From contig JAFXVR010000027.1 in assembly GCA_017534885.1 (NCBI GenBank), positions 57,335-121,334 on the forward strand: 64,000 nucleotides of DNA. Direction: 5' to 3'. The stretch comes from Clostridia bacterium. GTDB lineage: Bacteria; Bacillota; Clostridia; Christensenellales; Aristaeellaceae. Below the pieces are notes generated by a model that saw nothing but the letters and a program-made list of their open reading frames with translations, searched no databases and was not told the origin of the DNA. This document shows, in pieces, positions 50,366 through 57,660 of the stretch (its first letter is position 1; the number at the start of each line of letters is the position of its first letter). The position numbers and the translations under genes were made by a program.

Positions 50366-50850
50366 AACACACCCTCCAGTTCCGCCAGATCCCCGATGAA
50401 GCGCACATCAGCTTGCTCAAAGCCGTCGTTGATGGCGTTGCGCTCCGCCATCAGCCGGAAGGTGGCCTGCTCAGCCTCGGTGGCCTCGCCGTAGACGATC
50501 ACCTTCCAGAGCCTGTGTTTGCCGTAGCGCAGGGTGTGGTGCATCTGCCTGCCCCGGTAGGTGCTCAGCGGGGTGGAGGTGCCGATGGATCGGTCCAGCG
50601 CATTTTTGACGGCCGGGCTGTACCCGCCGTACAGGTTCCGGGTGACGATCACCAGCTCGTCCGCCTGGCCGATGACCCGGCAGACCTGCTTCAGGCTGTC
50701 CTTCATGAAGCATTCCGCCGGATGCTTGGTCCAGCAGCCGAAGCAGCCCTGGCAGGGCGCGTACTTCCCGTCCGCGGCGATCACCCGGTCGCCCTTGGCT
50801 TCCATCAGGCTGTCATAGGGATGATCCAGGTCGTGCAGGATGACTTTCAT
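50362..50850 (-). CDS. Flavodoxin-family NAD(P)H oxidoreductase
   Basis: A 162-residue protein. The start at 50850 (MKVILHDLDHP) overlaps the tetR stop by 4 bases; the longer frame is not supported. It has the Cys-rich iron-free motif YAPCQGCFGCWTKHPAECFM typical of one NADPH-dependent FMN reductase subgroup, then VCRVIGQADELVIVTRNLYGG and SPAVKNALDRSIG. It reduces flavins, quinones or iron with NAD(P)H. The TetR and membrane-flavodoxin neighbours suggest a detoxification or redox-stress set. Confidence 0.82.
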   Translation of the reverse strand: MKVILHDLDHPYDSLMEAKGDRVIAADGKYAPCQGCFGCWTKHPAECFMKDSLKQVCRVIGQADELVIVTRNLYGGYSPAVKNALDRSIGTSTPLSTYRGRQMHHTLRYGKHRLWKVIVYGEATEAEQATFRLMAERNAINDGFEQADVRFIGDLAELEGVL

Positions 50851-51416
50851 GGTTCCTCCTTCTGGGCGGCGAGCACTGCGCCGTTCCACGCGCGTTCCAG
50901 ATGGGCCGCGATCAGGCCCTCGTCATAGCTGAGGCCGTTGTTGGCAATGATGCTGGCCAGGCCGTGGGCGAAGAGCGCCACGGTGACAAACACACCCTTG
51001 GTTTTCTCCATGCTCATGCCCAGCTCCGCCTGCATGGCGCCGAGGACGGGCAGCAGATCCTCCGAGTCCGCCATGTCCAGCAGACTCTTCTCCTCCGTGT
51101 ACCCGGACTGAAACAGGAAGCGGAACAGATGGGGCCGCTCCACGGCGTAGCGGATGTAGTTGAGGCCGATGCCCAGGATCGGCAGCTGCCCCGGCGGTAT
51201 GTCCATCAGATAAGCCGTGTGCTCCTGATCCGCCTGGGCGTAGGCGGCACGCTTCAGGCTGTCGATGGTCGCGAAATGGTACATCACCGGCTGGGTGGAG
51301 CAGTGCAGCCGCTCCGCGACCATCCGGGCGTTGACGCTCTCCACCCCGCTCTCCCGGGCAATCTCCAGGGCCGCGTTCACAATCATCTCCCTGGTAACCT
51401 TCGTCTTCGGCGGCAA
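50847..51416 (-). CDS. TetR-family transcriptional repressor
   Basis: A 189-residue regulator. A TTG start at 51416 is set by GGAGGG 7 bases upstream. Residues 8-55 are the HTH domain: TREMIVNAALEIARESGVES, VNARMVAERLHCSTQPVMYH. The ligand domain has YIRYAVERPHLFRFLFQ and ALFAHGLASIIANNG. It probably represses its own operon (two flavoproteins); a palindromic AT-rich site lies between -10 and the start codon. Confidence 0.9.
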   Translation of the reverse strand: MPPKTKVTREMIVNAALEIARESGVESVNARMVAERLHCSTQPVMYHFATIDSLKRAAYAQADQEHTAYLMDIPPGQLPILGIGLNYIRYAVERPHLFRFLFQSGYTEEKSLLDMADSEDLLPVLGAMQAELGMSMEKTKGVFVTVALFAHGLASIIANNGLSYDEGLIAAHLERAWNGAVLAAQKEEP

Positions 51417-51440
51417 GCGGCGTCCCTCCTGAGTTTCATA

Positions 51441-51493
51441 ATCGTCATTATATAACGATGGTTATATTATACGCAGAGCGGAAGGTTTGTCAA
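51441..51493 (-). promoter_or_regulatory. tetR promoter and probable TetR operator
   Basis: On the minus strand TTGACA (51493-51488), 16-base spacer, TATAAT (51471-51466). Immediately downstream, ATCGTTATATAATGACGAT (51441-51459) has ATCGT/ACGAT half-sites around TTATATAA, a plausible operator for autorepression. Confidence 0.7.
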
Positions 51494-51570
51494 GGGGGCT
51501 GGCAGAATGGATTGTCGCAAAATAAAACGAAATCAGCGTAATAAACAAGCCAAAACAAGCCCTTCCCAAG

Positions 51571-51599
51571 TTGACACGAACAAAGGTTTGTGCTACAAT
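51571..51599 (+). promoter_or_regulatory. Promoter of the interrupted small membrane-protein gene
   Basis: TTGACA (51571-51576), 17-base spacer, TACAAT (51594-51599). The spacer contains the palindrome ACAAA-GG-TTTGT. AGAGGAGG precedes the ATG at 51633. Confidence 0.78.
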
Positions 51600-51632
51600 C
51601 CACCCAATCACTGACAGAGGAGGCTTATCCTG

Positions 51633-51977
51633 ATGAGCAACAATAATAATGTTGAGGGTGACAAAAGGGCGCTTTTAACCTTATAGCCACGACTGGTTGT
51701 GGTGATTTCCGCTTTCTTCCACAACCAGTCGTGGCTTGATTCAGGAAAGCGCCCTTTTGACATCCGAATCAATAATGGCGGATCGGGCATGGGCTGTTTC
51801 GCCATCATCGCCATTGCGGTGGTGATCCTGATGCTGATGGGCTCCTGCAGCAGCAATTCGTCCAGTTCCAGCTCCAGCTCATACCGCAACAGCAACTCGT
51901 CGAATCCGATCCGGGATCGGGATCCGGAGTTCTATGACTGGCTTGAAAACCGGTACAACCGCATGACGGGGCAGTGA
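51633..51977 (+). pseudogene. Small membrane/lipoprotein-like gene interrupted by a palindromic insertion
   Basis: The ATG at 51633 has AGAGGAGG and a good promoter, but the frame meets TAG at 51684-51686 inside a 96-bp palindromic element. Beyond it, in the same frame, come IRINNGGSGMG, a membrane segment (CFAIIAIAVVILMLMGSC), a Ser-rich stretch and DRDPEFYDWLENRYNRMTG. Removing the element plus one copy of the flanking GAC restores an 81-codon frame starting MSNNNNVEGDIRINNGGSG. LMGSC resembles a lipobox. Restart at GTG 51699 inside the element is possible but lacks a proper ribosome binding site. Family not recognised. Confidence 0.78.
51663..51758. mobile_element. 96-bp MITE-like palindromic element with 3-bp target duplication
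   Basis: Ends AAAAGGGCGCTTT and AAAGCGCCCTTTT are perfect inverted repeats; further in, GCCACGACTGGTTGTGG (51686-51702) and CCACAACCAGTCGTGGC (51719-51735) form a second perfect arm around a 16-base loop. GAC flanks it at 51660-51662 and 51759-51761. No coding capacity for a transposase. It inserts in frame (96 bp plus 3) but carries a stop codon in its left arm. Confidence 0.82.
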
Positions 51978-52130
51978 AGGAGGACGGAATCAGGCGGCAA
52001 TATTCCCGCTGTTGAAGATTCCGGATCATCGTCCAGGGTCTTTTGCCAGCAAGTTTTTCACATGAATACCAAAAAATCCATTCTCCCATCTCCCCCATCG
52101 GCAAAAGTTCTTCGGAAAAGAAAAAGGGGT

Positions 52131-52182
52131 CTGGGGAAAAGGAAAAACCCTTCTTTCAAGAAGGGTTTTTCCTTTTCTCCAG
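52131..52182. repeat. Long palindromic repeat, copy C; also terminator of the terD pair
   Basis: CTGGGGAAAAGGAAAAACCC and its complement (25-bp arms, one mismatch) around a 2-base loop. Left flank (CAAAAGTTCTTCGGAAAAG, then AGGGGT) corresponds to the right flank of copies A and B in inverse orientation. On the minus strand the hairpin runs into TTTTTCCTTTT, 20 bases after the terD stop, so it can terminate transcription. Gap 51978-52202 holds nothing else recognisable. Confidence 0.82.
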
Positions 52183-52202
52183 TTAACCAGGGACGATCTC
52201 AC

Positions 52203-52787
52203 TCACACATTCGCCCCGAAAGAGCGGCAGATCGCGGCGAGGCCGCCCTGGTAGCCGGCGGCGATGGGGTTGAACTTCCAGTCACCGCCGCGGCGATAGA
52301 TCTCGGCCACGACGATGGCGGTCTCGATGGAGAAGTCCTCGACCAGGTCGAAGCGGAGGTATTCCTCGCCGACCATATCGTCGGGGCTGGCCAGCTTGGC
52401 CAGGCGGATGTAGGCGTTGTCCACCTGTCCGAAGTTCTGGTGGCGGATATCGGCCTCATGGATGGTGACCACCACGGCGATCTTGTCGATCTCGGCGGGG
52501 ATCTTCTCCAGGTCAATGATGATCTGCTCGTCGTCGCCCTCGCCCTCGCCGGTGCGGTTGTCGCCGGTGTGGGTCACCGCGCCGTCGCGGCCCACCAGGT
52601 TGTTGTAGAACACGAAGTCCTCGTCCCGCAGCAGCTTGCCGTTGACACCCAGCATGAACACGGAGGCATCCAGGTCGAAGTCATAGCCACCGTCATAGCG
52701 GTTGGTGTCCCAGCCCAGGCCCACCAGCACATAGCGCATGGACTTTTCCAGGGAAACCCGCTGGCCCTTGCTCAGATTGATAGCCAT
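52203..52787 (-). CDS. TerD-family calcium-binding stress protein (first copy)
   Basis: A 194-residue TerD-domain protein: [59 protein letters not shown], and the C-terminal FSIETAIVVAEIYRRGGDW. The acidic loops bind Ca2+ in characterised TerD proteins. The family is linked to tellurite, phage and oxidative stress resistance. It follows a second terD by 42 bases, and the two are bracketed by palindromic repeat copies B and C. More similar to the third copy (61417) than to its immediate neighbour. Confidence 0.94.
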   Translation of the reverse strand: MAINLSKGQRVSLEKSMRYVLVGLGWDTNRYDGGYDFDLDASVFMLGVNGKLLRDEDFVFYNNLVGRDGAVTHTGDNRTGEGEGDDEQIIIDLEKIPAEIDKIAVVVTIHEADIRHQNFGQVDNAYIRLAKLASPDDMVGEEYLRFDLVEDFSIETAIVVAEIYRRGGDWKFNPIAAGYQGGLAAICRSFGANV

Positions 52788-52829
52788 TGAAACAACCTTC
52801 CTTTCAGCTTAATCGTTCAGAATTGCCAT

Positions 52830-53438
52830 TTACCGGTACATGTTCAGGATGGCGTCCAGGCGGCTGGCCTCGCGCACGGGCTGGCCGATGGCGGAGAATT
52901 TCCAGTTGCCGTCGCGGCGGTAGATCTCGCCGACGATCAGACCGGTCATGCCATCATAGTTCTCCGAGAGGTTGAAGCGGCACAGCTCACGGCGGGCGTC
53001 CTTGTCCTCCAGGCGGATGAACGCGTTCCGGATCATACCGAAGTGCTGATGCCGCGGCGCGGCGTCGTAAATGTTCACCACGAAGACCAGCTTGGCGATG
53101 TTCGCCGGCACAGCGTTCAGATCCACCGTGATCTGCTCGTCATCGCCCTCGCCCGCGCCGGTCAGGTTGTCGCCGTGATGGTAGATCGCGCCGCTGGCGT
53201 GGCGCAGGTTGCCGTAGTACACCACACAGTCCTTCACCGCGTGGGAAACCAGCTTGCCGTCCGCGCCGCACAGCAGCACGGAAGCGTCGCAGTCAATGTC
53301 CTGCTTGGGCGCGCTGAAGAGCGAGAAGCCGCGCTTCTGCTCCACTTCGTCCCAGCCCAGGCCGACCAGCACATTGCGCAGGCCGCCGTTGTCCTTGGTC
53401 AGATCAATCTTCTGCCCCTTCGACAGATTAATGCTCAT
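52830..53438 (-). CDS. TerD-family calcium-binding stress protein (second copy)
   Basis: A 202-residue TerD-domain protein: [85 protein letters not shown] short insertion (RGFSLFSAPKQ) before the first acidic loop and a divergent tail distinguish it from the other two copies. Ca2+-binding loops are retained. It lies 215 bases downstream of the Ca2+-ATPase gene, with palindromic repeat copy B in the gap, and no promoter was found there. Confidence 0.93.
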   Translation of the reverse strand: MSINLSKGQKIDLTKDNGGLRNVLVGLGWDEVEQKRGFSLFSAPKQDIDCDASVLLCGADGKLVSHAVKDCVVYYGNLRHASGAIYHHGDNLTGAGEGDDEQITVDLNAVPANIAKLVFVVNIYDAAPRHQHFGMIRNAFIRLEDKDARRELCRFNLSENYDGMTGLIVGEIYRRDGNWKFSAIGQPVREASRLDAILNMYR

Positions 53439-53476
53439 ATTGCCTCCTTTGGCACGGGGAGTGTGGGGGGACGAAA

Positions 53477-53530
53477 CTGGGGGGAAGGGGAAACCCTTTC
53501 TTGGAAGAAAGGGTTTCCCCTTCCCCCCAG
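53477..53530. repeat. Long palindromic repeat, copy B
   Basis: A perfect 26-bp inverted repeat (outer arm CTGGGGGGAAGGGGAAACCC, inner CTTTCTT) around a GG loop. Right flank ACCCCCTATTCTCTTCCTAA and onward to GATGGGGGATTG corresponds to flanks of copies A and C. It sits between the Ca2+-ATPase and terD genes. No long U-run on the minus strand. Confidence 0.88.
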
Positions 53531-53653
53531 ACCCCCTATTCTCTTCCTAAAGACCTTTACCTTTGATGGGGGATTGTTTTTTCTATGGGTGAGCAGATGG
53601 GGCGGGGGCGAGGTTTCCTCTCAACCCCCGGTGGCCCAGTCTCTCACTTCGGC

Positions 53654-56317
53654 TTACTCCTTGCCCCTCAGCACGGCTTTCCGGATCATATCCAGCGGGA
53701 TGACCAGGAAGGCGATGGCCGCGCAGGTGAACCAGGTGGTGGAGGTCAGGGCGTGCACGCTCAGCACCTCGCCGCCGACGGTGACGAAGATGAACTGCAT
53801 CACGAAGATCGCCAGCATCACCAGGATGAAGTTGCGGTTGCGGCTCAGGTGCTCAAACACGTTCATGTGCGTGGTGCGCGCATTGAAGCCGTTGAAGGCA
53901 ATGGCCATCATGAAGGTGGCGAACACGGCGGAATTCCACACCACATGCATCATGGAGGCTTCCATGCCGTAGGCCGCGCTGGTGGCGCCGATCAGGTTCT
54001 GGATGGCGGGCACAAAGCGGATGCACAGGCAGGCCGCGGTGATGTACAGCGCGCTGACGATGATCTGCACCAGCATGCTGCCGGAGACGATGGAGGCGTC
54101 ACGCGGCACGGGCTTTTCCTTCATGTACTCCTTCAGCGTGGGCTCGGAGCCGAAGGCGATGGCCGCCAGGGTGTCCATGGCCAGGTTGATGAGCAGCAGC
54201 TGCACCACCGTCAGGATCTGGTTCTCGCCGAAGAAGGGCGCCAGGAAGCAGGTCAGCACGGCGGCCACGTTGACGGTCAGCTGGAAGATCAGGAACTTGC
54301 GGATGGACTTGAACATGGTGCGGCCATACAGGATGGCCTTGTCGATGGAGGTGAAGTTGTCGTCCAGGATGGTGATGTCGCCGGCTTCCTTGGCCACCTC
54401 GGTGCCGCTGCCCATGGCGAAGCCCACGTCAGCCTTCTTGAGGGCCGGGGAGTCGTTGACGCCGTCGCCGGTCATGCCGACCACCAGGTTCAGCTCCTGG
54501 GTGACGCGCACCAGGCGGCTCTTGTCGGTGGGCAGGGCGCGGGCCACCACCCGCAGGTTGGGCAGGATGGCCTTCAGCTCGTCGTCGGTCTTTTCAGCCA
54601 TCTCCGCGCTGGTCATCGCCACATCGGAGGGGAGCTTCAGCAGTCCGGCCTCCCGGGCGATGGCCACAGCGGTCTCCTTGCGGTCGCCGGTGACCATGAC
54701 CACCTGGATGCCCGCGTTCTGCACTTCCTCGATGGCGGGAATGACTTCCTTGCGCACATTGTCGCGGATGGAGAGGACGCAGACCAGGGTCAGATCCCTG
54801 CCGTCGGGATCGCCATCGGTCTTGGCCACGCCCAGCAGGCGCATGGAGCGGCCGGCCTGGGCGTCCATGTAGGTCAGCAGGGAGGACTGGGTCTCATGGT
54901 TGAGGGGCTTGACTGCGCCGGTCTCATCGATGAAGCTGGAGCAGCGCTCAATGATGCGCTCCGGCGCGCCCTTCAGGTAGGTCATGCTCTTGCCGTCCAC
55001 CGTCACGGTGACGTCGGACATCTTCTTGGTGGAATTGAAGGGGTTGAAGGAGATCACGTCCTCGCGGCTCATGTTGGCTACGGCGTTCTCGCCCATCAGG
55101 AAGGCCATCATGGCGCGGTCGGTGGAGTTGCCGCCGATGATCTCATTGCCGGACACGGTGGCCGAGTTGTTGATGCCGATGCCGGTCACGATGTCCGTGC
55201 GCATGGTAGCGGGCAGCTCGCTCAGCTTGGTGAAGATGCGCTGGTTGCCCGTGGCCAGCTCCACCACGGACAGCCTGCCCTCGGTGATGGTGCCGGTCTT
55301 GTCGGTGAAGAGCAGGGACAGGGAGCCGGCGGTCTCCAGACCGTTGATCTTGCGGACCAGCACGTTGTCCTTGATCATGCGGATGGACTGGAAGGAGAGC
55401 AGCATGCTGGTGAGCATGGGCAGGCCTTCCGGCACCGCGCACACGATGATGGTGACGGCCACCGTCACGGCCTCAATGATCAGCTTGAGCCAGTTCTCCC
55501 AGGTGTGGACGAAGGGAATGCCGTTCAGGCCGAAGACGTTGATCGCGATGACCGCGATGATGATGGCCACCGCGCCGATGTAGCCGAAGGTGGAAATCTG
55601 CTGGGCCAGCTTGCCCAGTTTGACCTGCAGGGGCGTCTCGCGGCTGTCTTCCTGCACTTCCAGGGCCAGCTCGCCGAAGAGGGTCTTGTCGCCCACCACC
55701 TTGACCTGCATGTAGGCCTCGCCGGAGACCACCACGGTGCCGCGGTAGGCGTAGCAGGTGTTCAGCAGATCCTTGATGTTGTATTCCCCGCCCCCGGCGT
55801 TGACGCCTTTGCGGGCTTCCTCGGTCTCGCCGTTCAGGGCGGCCTGGTCCACCATGACCTCGCCGTCCACGATCTCGCCGTCGGCGGAAATCTTGTCGCC
55901 GGCCTGGAGGTAGACGATATCGCCCACCACGACCTCGGACACGTGCAGCTCGTGCAGCTGGCCGTCGCGCATGACCTTGGTCATTTCCTTGGACTCAGCC
56001 TCGGCTTTCAGGGCGCCGGCCTTGCCCTCCTGGTTGTGCTCGGAAATGGAGGCCACGCCGTTGGCCAGCAGGATGGCGACGAGCACGCAGACGGGCTCAT
56101 ACCACTCGGCCTTGCCCATGAGCCACAGCACCACCTGGATGGCCAGCGCCACCAGCAGGATCATGATCATGGGATCCTTGAAGCCCTCTAAGACCTTTTT
56201 CCACAGCGGATCCGGCGGAATCTCGGTCAGCGTGTTGCTGCCGTTGACCTTGCGGCTTTCCTCCACTTCCTTGCTGCTGAGGCCGCGCAGCAGCTTTTCC
56301 CTGTCCAAATCAGCCAT
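53654..56317 (-). CDS. Calcium-translocating P-type ATPase (P2 type)
   Basis: An 887-residue cation pump. The start at 56317 (MADLDREKLLRG) has AAGGAG at 8-base spacing; an ATG two codons earlier is too close. Marks: the N-terminal cation-ATPase domain, actuator ALNGETEEA (in place of the usual TGES), the transmembrane Ca2+ site VCAVPEGLPM, phosphorylation site LLFTDKTGTITEG, KGAPERI nucleotide site, and MTGDGVNDSPALKKADVGFAMG hinge. Two further cation-binding helices follow near the C terminus. It removes Ca2+ from the cytoplasm. It has its own promoter and stands inside a TerD/TelA/YceG cluster whose TerD members bind Ca2+. Confidence 0.93.
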   Translation of the reverse strand: MADLDREKLLRGLSSKEVEESRKVNGSNTLTEIPPDPLWKKVLEGFKDPMIMILLVALAIQVVLWLMGKAEWYEPVCVLVAILLANGVASISEHNQEGKAGALKAEAESKEMTKVMRDGQLHELHVSEVVVGDIVYLQAGDKISADGEIVDGEVMVDQAALNGETEEARKGVNAGGGEYNIKDLLNTCYAYRGTVVVSGEAYMQVKVVGDKTLFGELALEVQEDSRETPLQVKLGKLAQQISTFGYIGAVAIIIAVIAINVFGLNGIPFVHTWENWLKLIIEAVTVAVTIIVCAVPEGLPMLTSMLLSFQSIRMIKDNVLVRKINGLETAGSLSLLFTDKTGTITEGRLSVVELATGNQRIFTKLSELPATMRTDIVTGIGINNSATVSGNEIIGGNSTDRAMMAFLMGENAVANMSREDVISFNPFNSTKKMSDVTVTVDGKSMTYLKGAPERIIERCSSFIDETGAVKPLNHETQSSLLTYMDAQAGRSMRLLGVAKTDGDPDGRDLTLVCVLSIRDNVRKEVIPAIEEVQNAGIQVVMVTGDRKETAVAIAREAGLLKLPSDVAMTSAEMAEKTDDELKAILPNLRVVARALPTDKSRLVRVTQELNLVVGMTGDGVNDSPALKKADVGFAMGSGTEVAKEAGDITILDDNFTSIDKAILYGRTMFKSIRKFLIFQLTVNVAAVLTCFLAPFFGENQILTVVQLLLINLAMDTLAAIAFGSEPTLKEYMKEKPVPRDASIVSGSMLVQIIVSALYITAACLCIRFVPAIQNLIGATSAAYGMEASMMHVVWNSAVFATFMMAIAFNGFNARTTHMNVFEHLSRNRNFILVMLAIFVMQFIFVTVGGEVLSVHALTSTTWFTCAAIAFLVIPLDMIRKAVLRGKE

Positions 56318-56385
56318 AAGCATATCTCCTTTCCGCGCCGGCGGACGCCTTCCGCCCGCGGTGCGCTCCCATGTTTTCGGGAGTC

Positions 56386-56414
56386 ATTATAATCTGCTTA
56401 CCCTGTACCGTCAA
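56386..56414 (-). promoter_or_regulatory. Promoter of the Ca2+-ATPase gene
   Basis: On the minus strand TTGACG (56414-56409), 17-base spacer, TATAAT (56391-56386). A CTCCC/GGGAG hairpin follows in the leader at 56366-56383. Confidence 0.82.
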
Positions 56415-56456
56415 GCCGGAGGCAGGGCTTTCAGGCAGCGCTTTGCCGCCTCCGGC
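56415..56456 (-). terminator. Hairpin after telA
   Basis: GCCGGAGGC pairs with GCCTCCGGC (9 bp, 24-base loop) between telA and the Ca2+-ATPase promoter; the first base after it on the minus strand begins the TTGACG -35 box. The U-run is absent, so termination may be partial. Confidence 0.5.
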
Positions 56457-56509
56457 CCGCCTCCGGACGGTTTTCATTCCCAGCGGTGTATCTTTGAGTC
56501 CTTCGGCGC

Positions 56510-57658
56510 TCAGCCGGGCATGGTGTAGCGCTTGTTGAACTCGGTCTTGATGGCCTGCAGCCTGGCCTGATCCTCCACGCGCTTCTTCCGGGCGTCCTCC
56601 TGAATGGCCTTGGTCTCGTCGATGCCGCGGCAGATGGTCTGCCAGGTGTTCTCGAGGGTCTCGATGCGGATGGAGGAGGAGCTGGCCATGCGGGCGGTCT
56701 GAGTGGTGACGTCCGCCAGGTTCTGGGCGTTGCGCAGCAGCAGCTCGTTGGTCTTCTCATCCAGGGTAGCCATGGCCTCCGCCTGAATCTTCTGCCGCTT
56801 CAGCAGGATGGCCTGGGCCAGCGCCTGCTTGAACACAGGCAGGGTGATGATGAAGGCGCTGTTGATCTTGCGCACCAGGTTCATGTTGGTGAACTGCATG
56901 GTCTTGATCATGGGCACGGACTGCATGGCCACGTTCTCGGCGGTGCGCAGATCCTGCACGCGCTGCTCCATCATCATCAGCGCCTGCTCCATGGACTGGA
57001 TCTCGAACTGGATGGAGCGGTCGCCGGTGGTCTCCATGTCCCGCTTGCGCTGCTCGATGTAGCTCTCGATCTCCTTGCAGGCCTGCTCGCCGGCCAGGAT
57101 GTACTTCACCAGCTGATGATAGTAGTCCACGTCCGCGTCAAAGAGCTGCTCCAGCTTGCGGTTGGATTGCTTGATTTCTTCCTCATACTTGGCCAGCTCG
57201 GCGTAGATCTTGTCCACCTCGCCGCCCATGGTCTGGTACTTGGAGATGATCTGGTCGATCTGCTTCTTGGCGCTCTTGAACAGCTTCTGGAACAGGCCGG
57301 GATCGTCCTTCAGCTCGTTCACGTCAAAGCGGTCCATGACCTTGGCCAGGGCCTGCATGAGCTGGCCGGAGCCGTCCACATCCGCCATGGACATGCTGTT
57401 CAGGATCACGTCGGAAGCCTTGGCGATGCCCTCAGCCGCGGGCGCGCCGAAGGTCACGATGGTCTCCATGTTGTCCAGGTGAATAGTGGACACCAGGCGG
57501 TCGATCTCCGGAGAGCCGGTCAGCTCCTGGGTCATTTCCTTGCGGTCGGCCACGATGTCATACTGCTGAACAGCCTCCACCTCCGGCGGGGTCTCCGGCA
57601 CCTTCAGCTGCACCTGGGGTTCAGCCTCCACGGGCTTGCGGTTGAAGTCCAGTCCCAT
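56510..57658 (-). CDS. telA: Toxic anion resistance protein TelA
   Basis: A 382-residue largely helical, coiled-coil protein. The ATG at 57658 has AGGAGG at 8-base spacing; the frame begins with a TTG two codons earlier. Family marks: YDIVADRKEMTQELTGSPEI, VTFGAPAAEGIAKASDVIL, KYILAGEQACKEIESYIEQR, IKTMQFTNMNLVRKINSAF and LPVFKQALAQAILLKRQKIQ. TelA (YceH/KlaA type) proteins accompany TerD and YceG in Firmicutes and are linked to tellurite and antimicrobial stress resistance. The start is 2 bases from the yceG stop. Confidence 0.94.
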   Translation of the reverse strand: MGLDFNRKPVEAEPQVQLKVPETPPEVEAVQQYDIVADRKEMTQELTGSPEIDRLVSTIHLDNMETIVTFGAPAAEGIAKASDVILNSMSMADVDGSGQLMQALAKVMDRFDVNELKDDPGLFQKLFKSAKKQIDQIISKYQTMGGEVDKIYAELAKYEEEIKQSNRKLEQLFDADVDYYHQLVKYILAGEQACKEIESYIEQRKRDMETTGDRSIQFEIQSMEQALMMMEQRVQDLRTAENVAMQSVPMIKTMQFTNMNLVRKINSAFIITLPVFKQALAQAILLKRQKIQAEAMATLDEKTNELLLRNAQNLADVTTQTARMASSSSIRIETLENTWQTICRGIDETKAIQEDARKKRVEDQARLQAIKTEFNKRYTMPG

Positions 57659-57660
57659 TT

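Noticed and set aside
52131..53530. Composite transposon formed by palindromic repeat copies B and C
   Set aside because: The copies are short hairpins without transposase genes and no target duplication is visible at the outer ends; a third copy lies alone near typA. Kept only as a repeat family.
53585..56191. An 868-codon open frame on the plus strand opposite the Ca2+-ATPase
   Set aside because: Shadow of a G+C-rich gene: low-complexity His/Gly/Ala/Asp composition, no ribosome binding site or domain. The same applies to the long frames at 22210-24333, 4680-6371, 58576-59574, 7819-9258 and 19821-20693.
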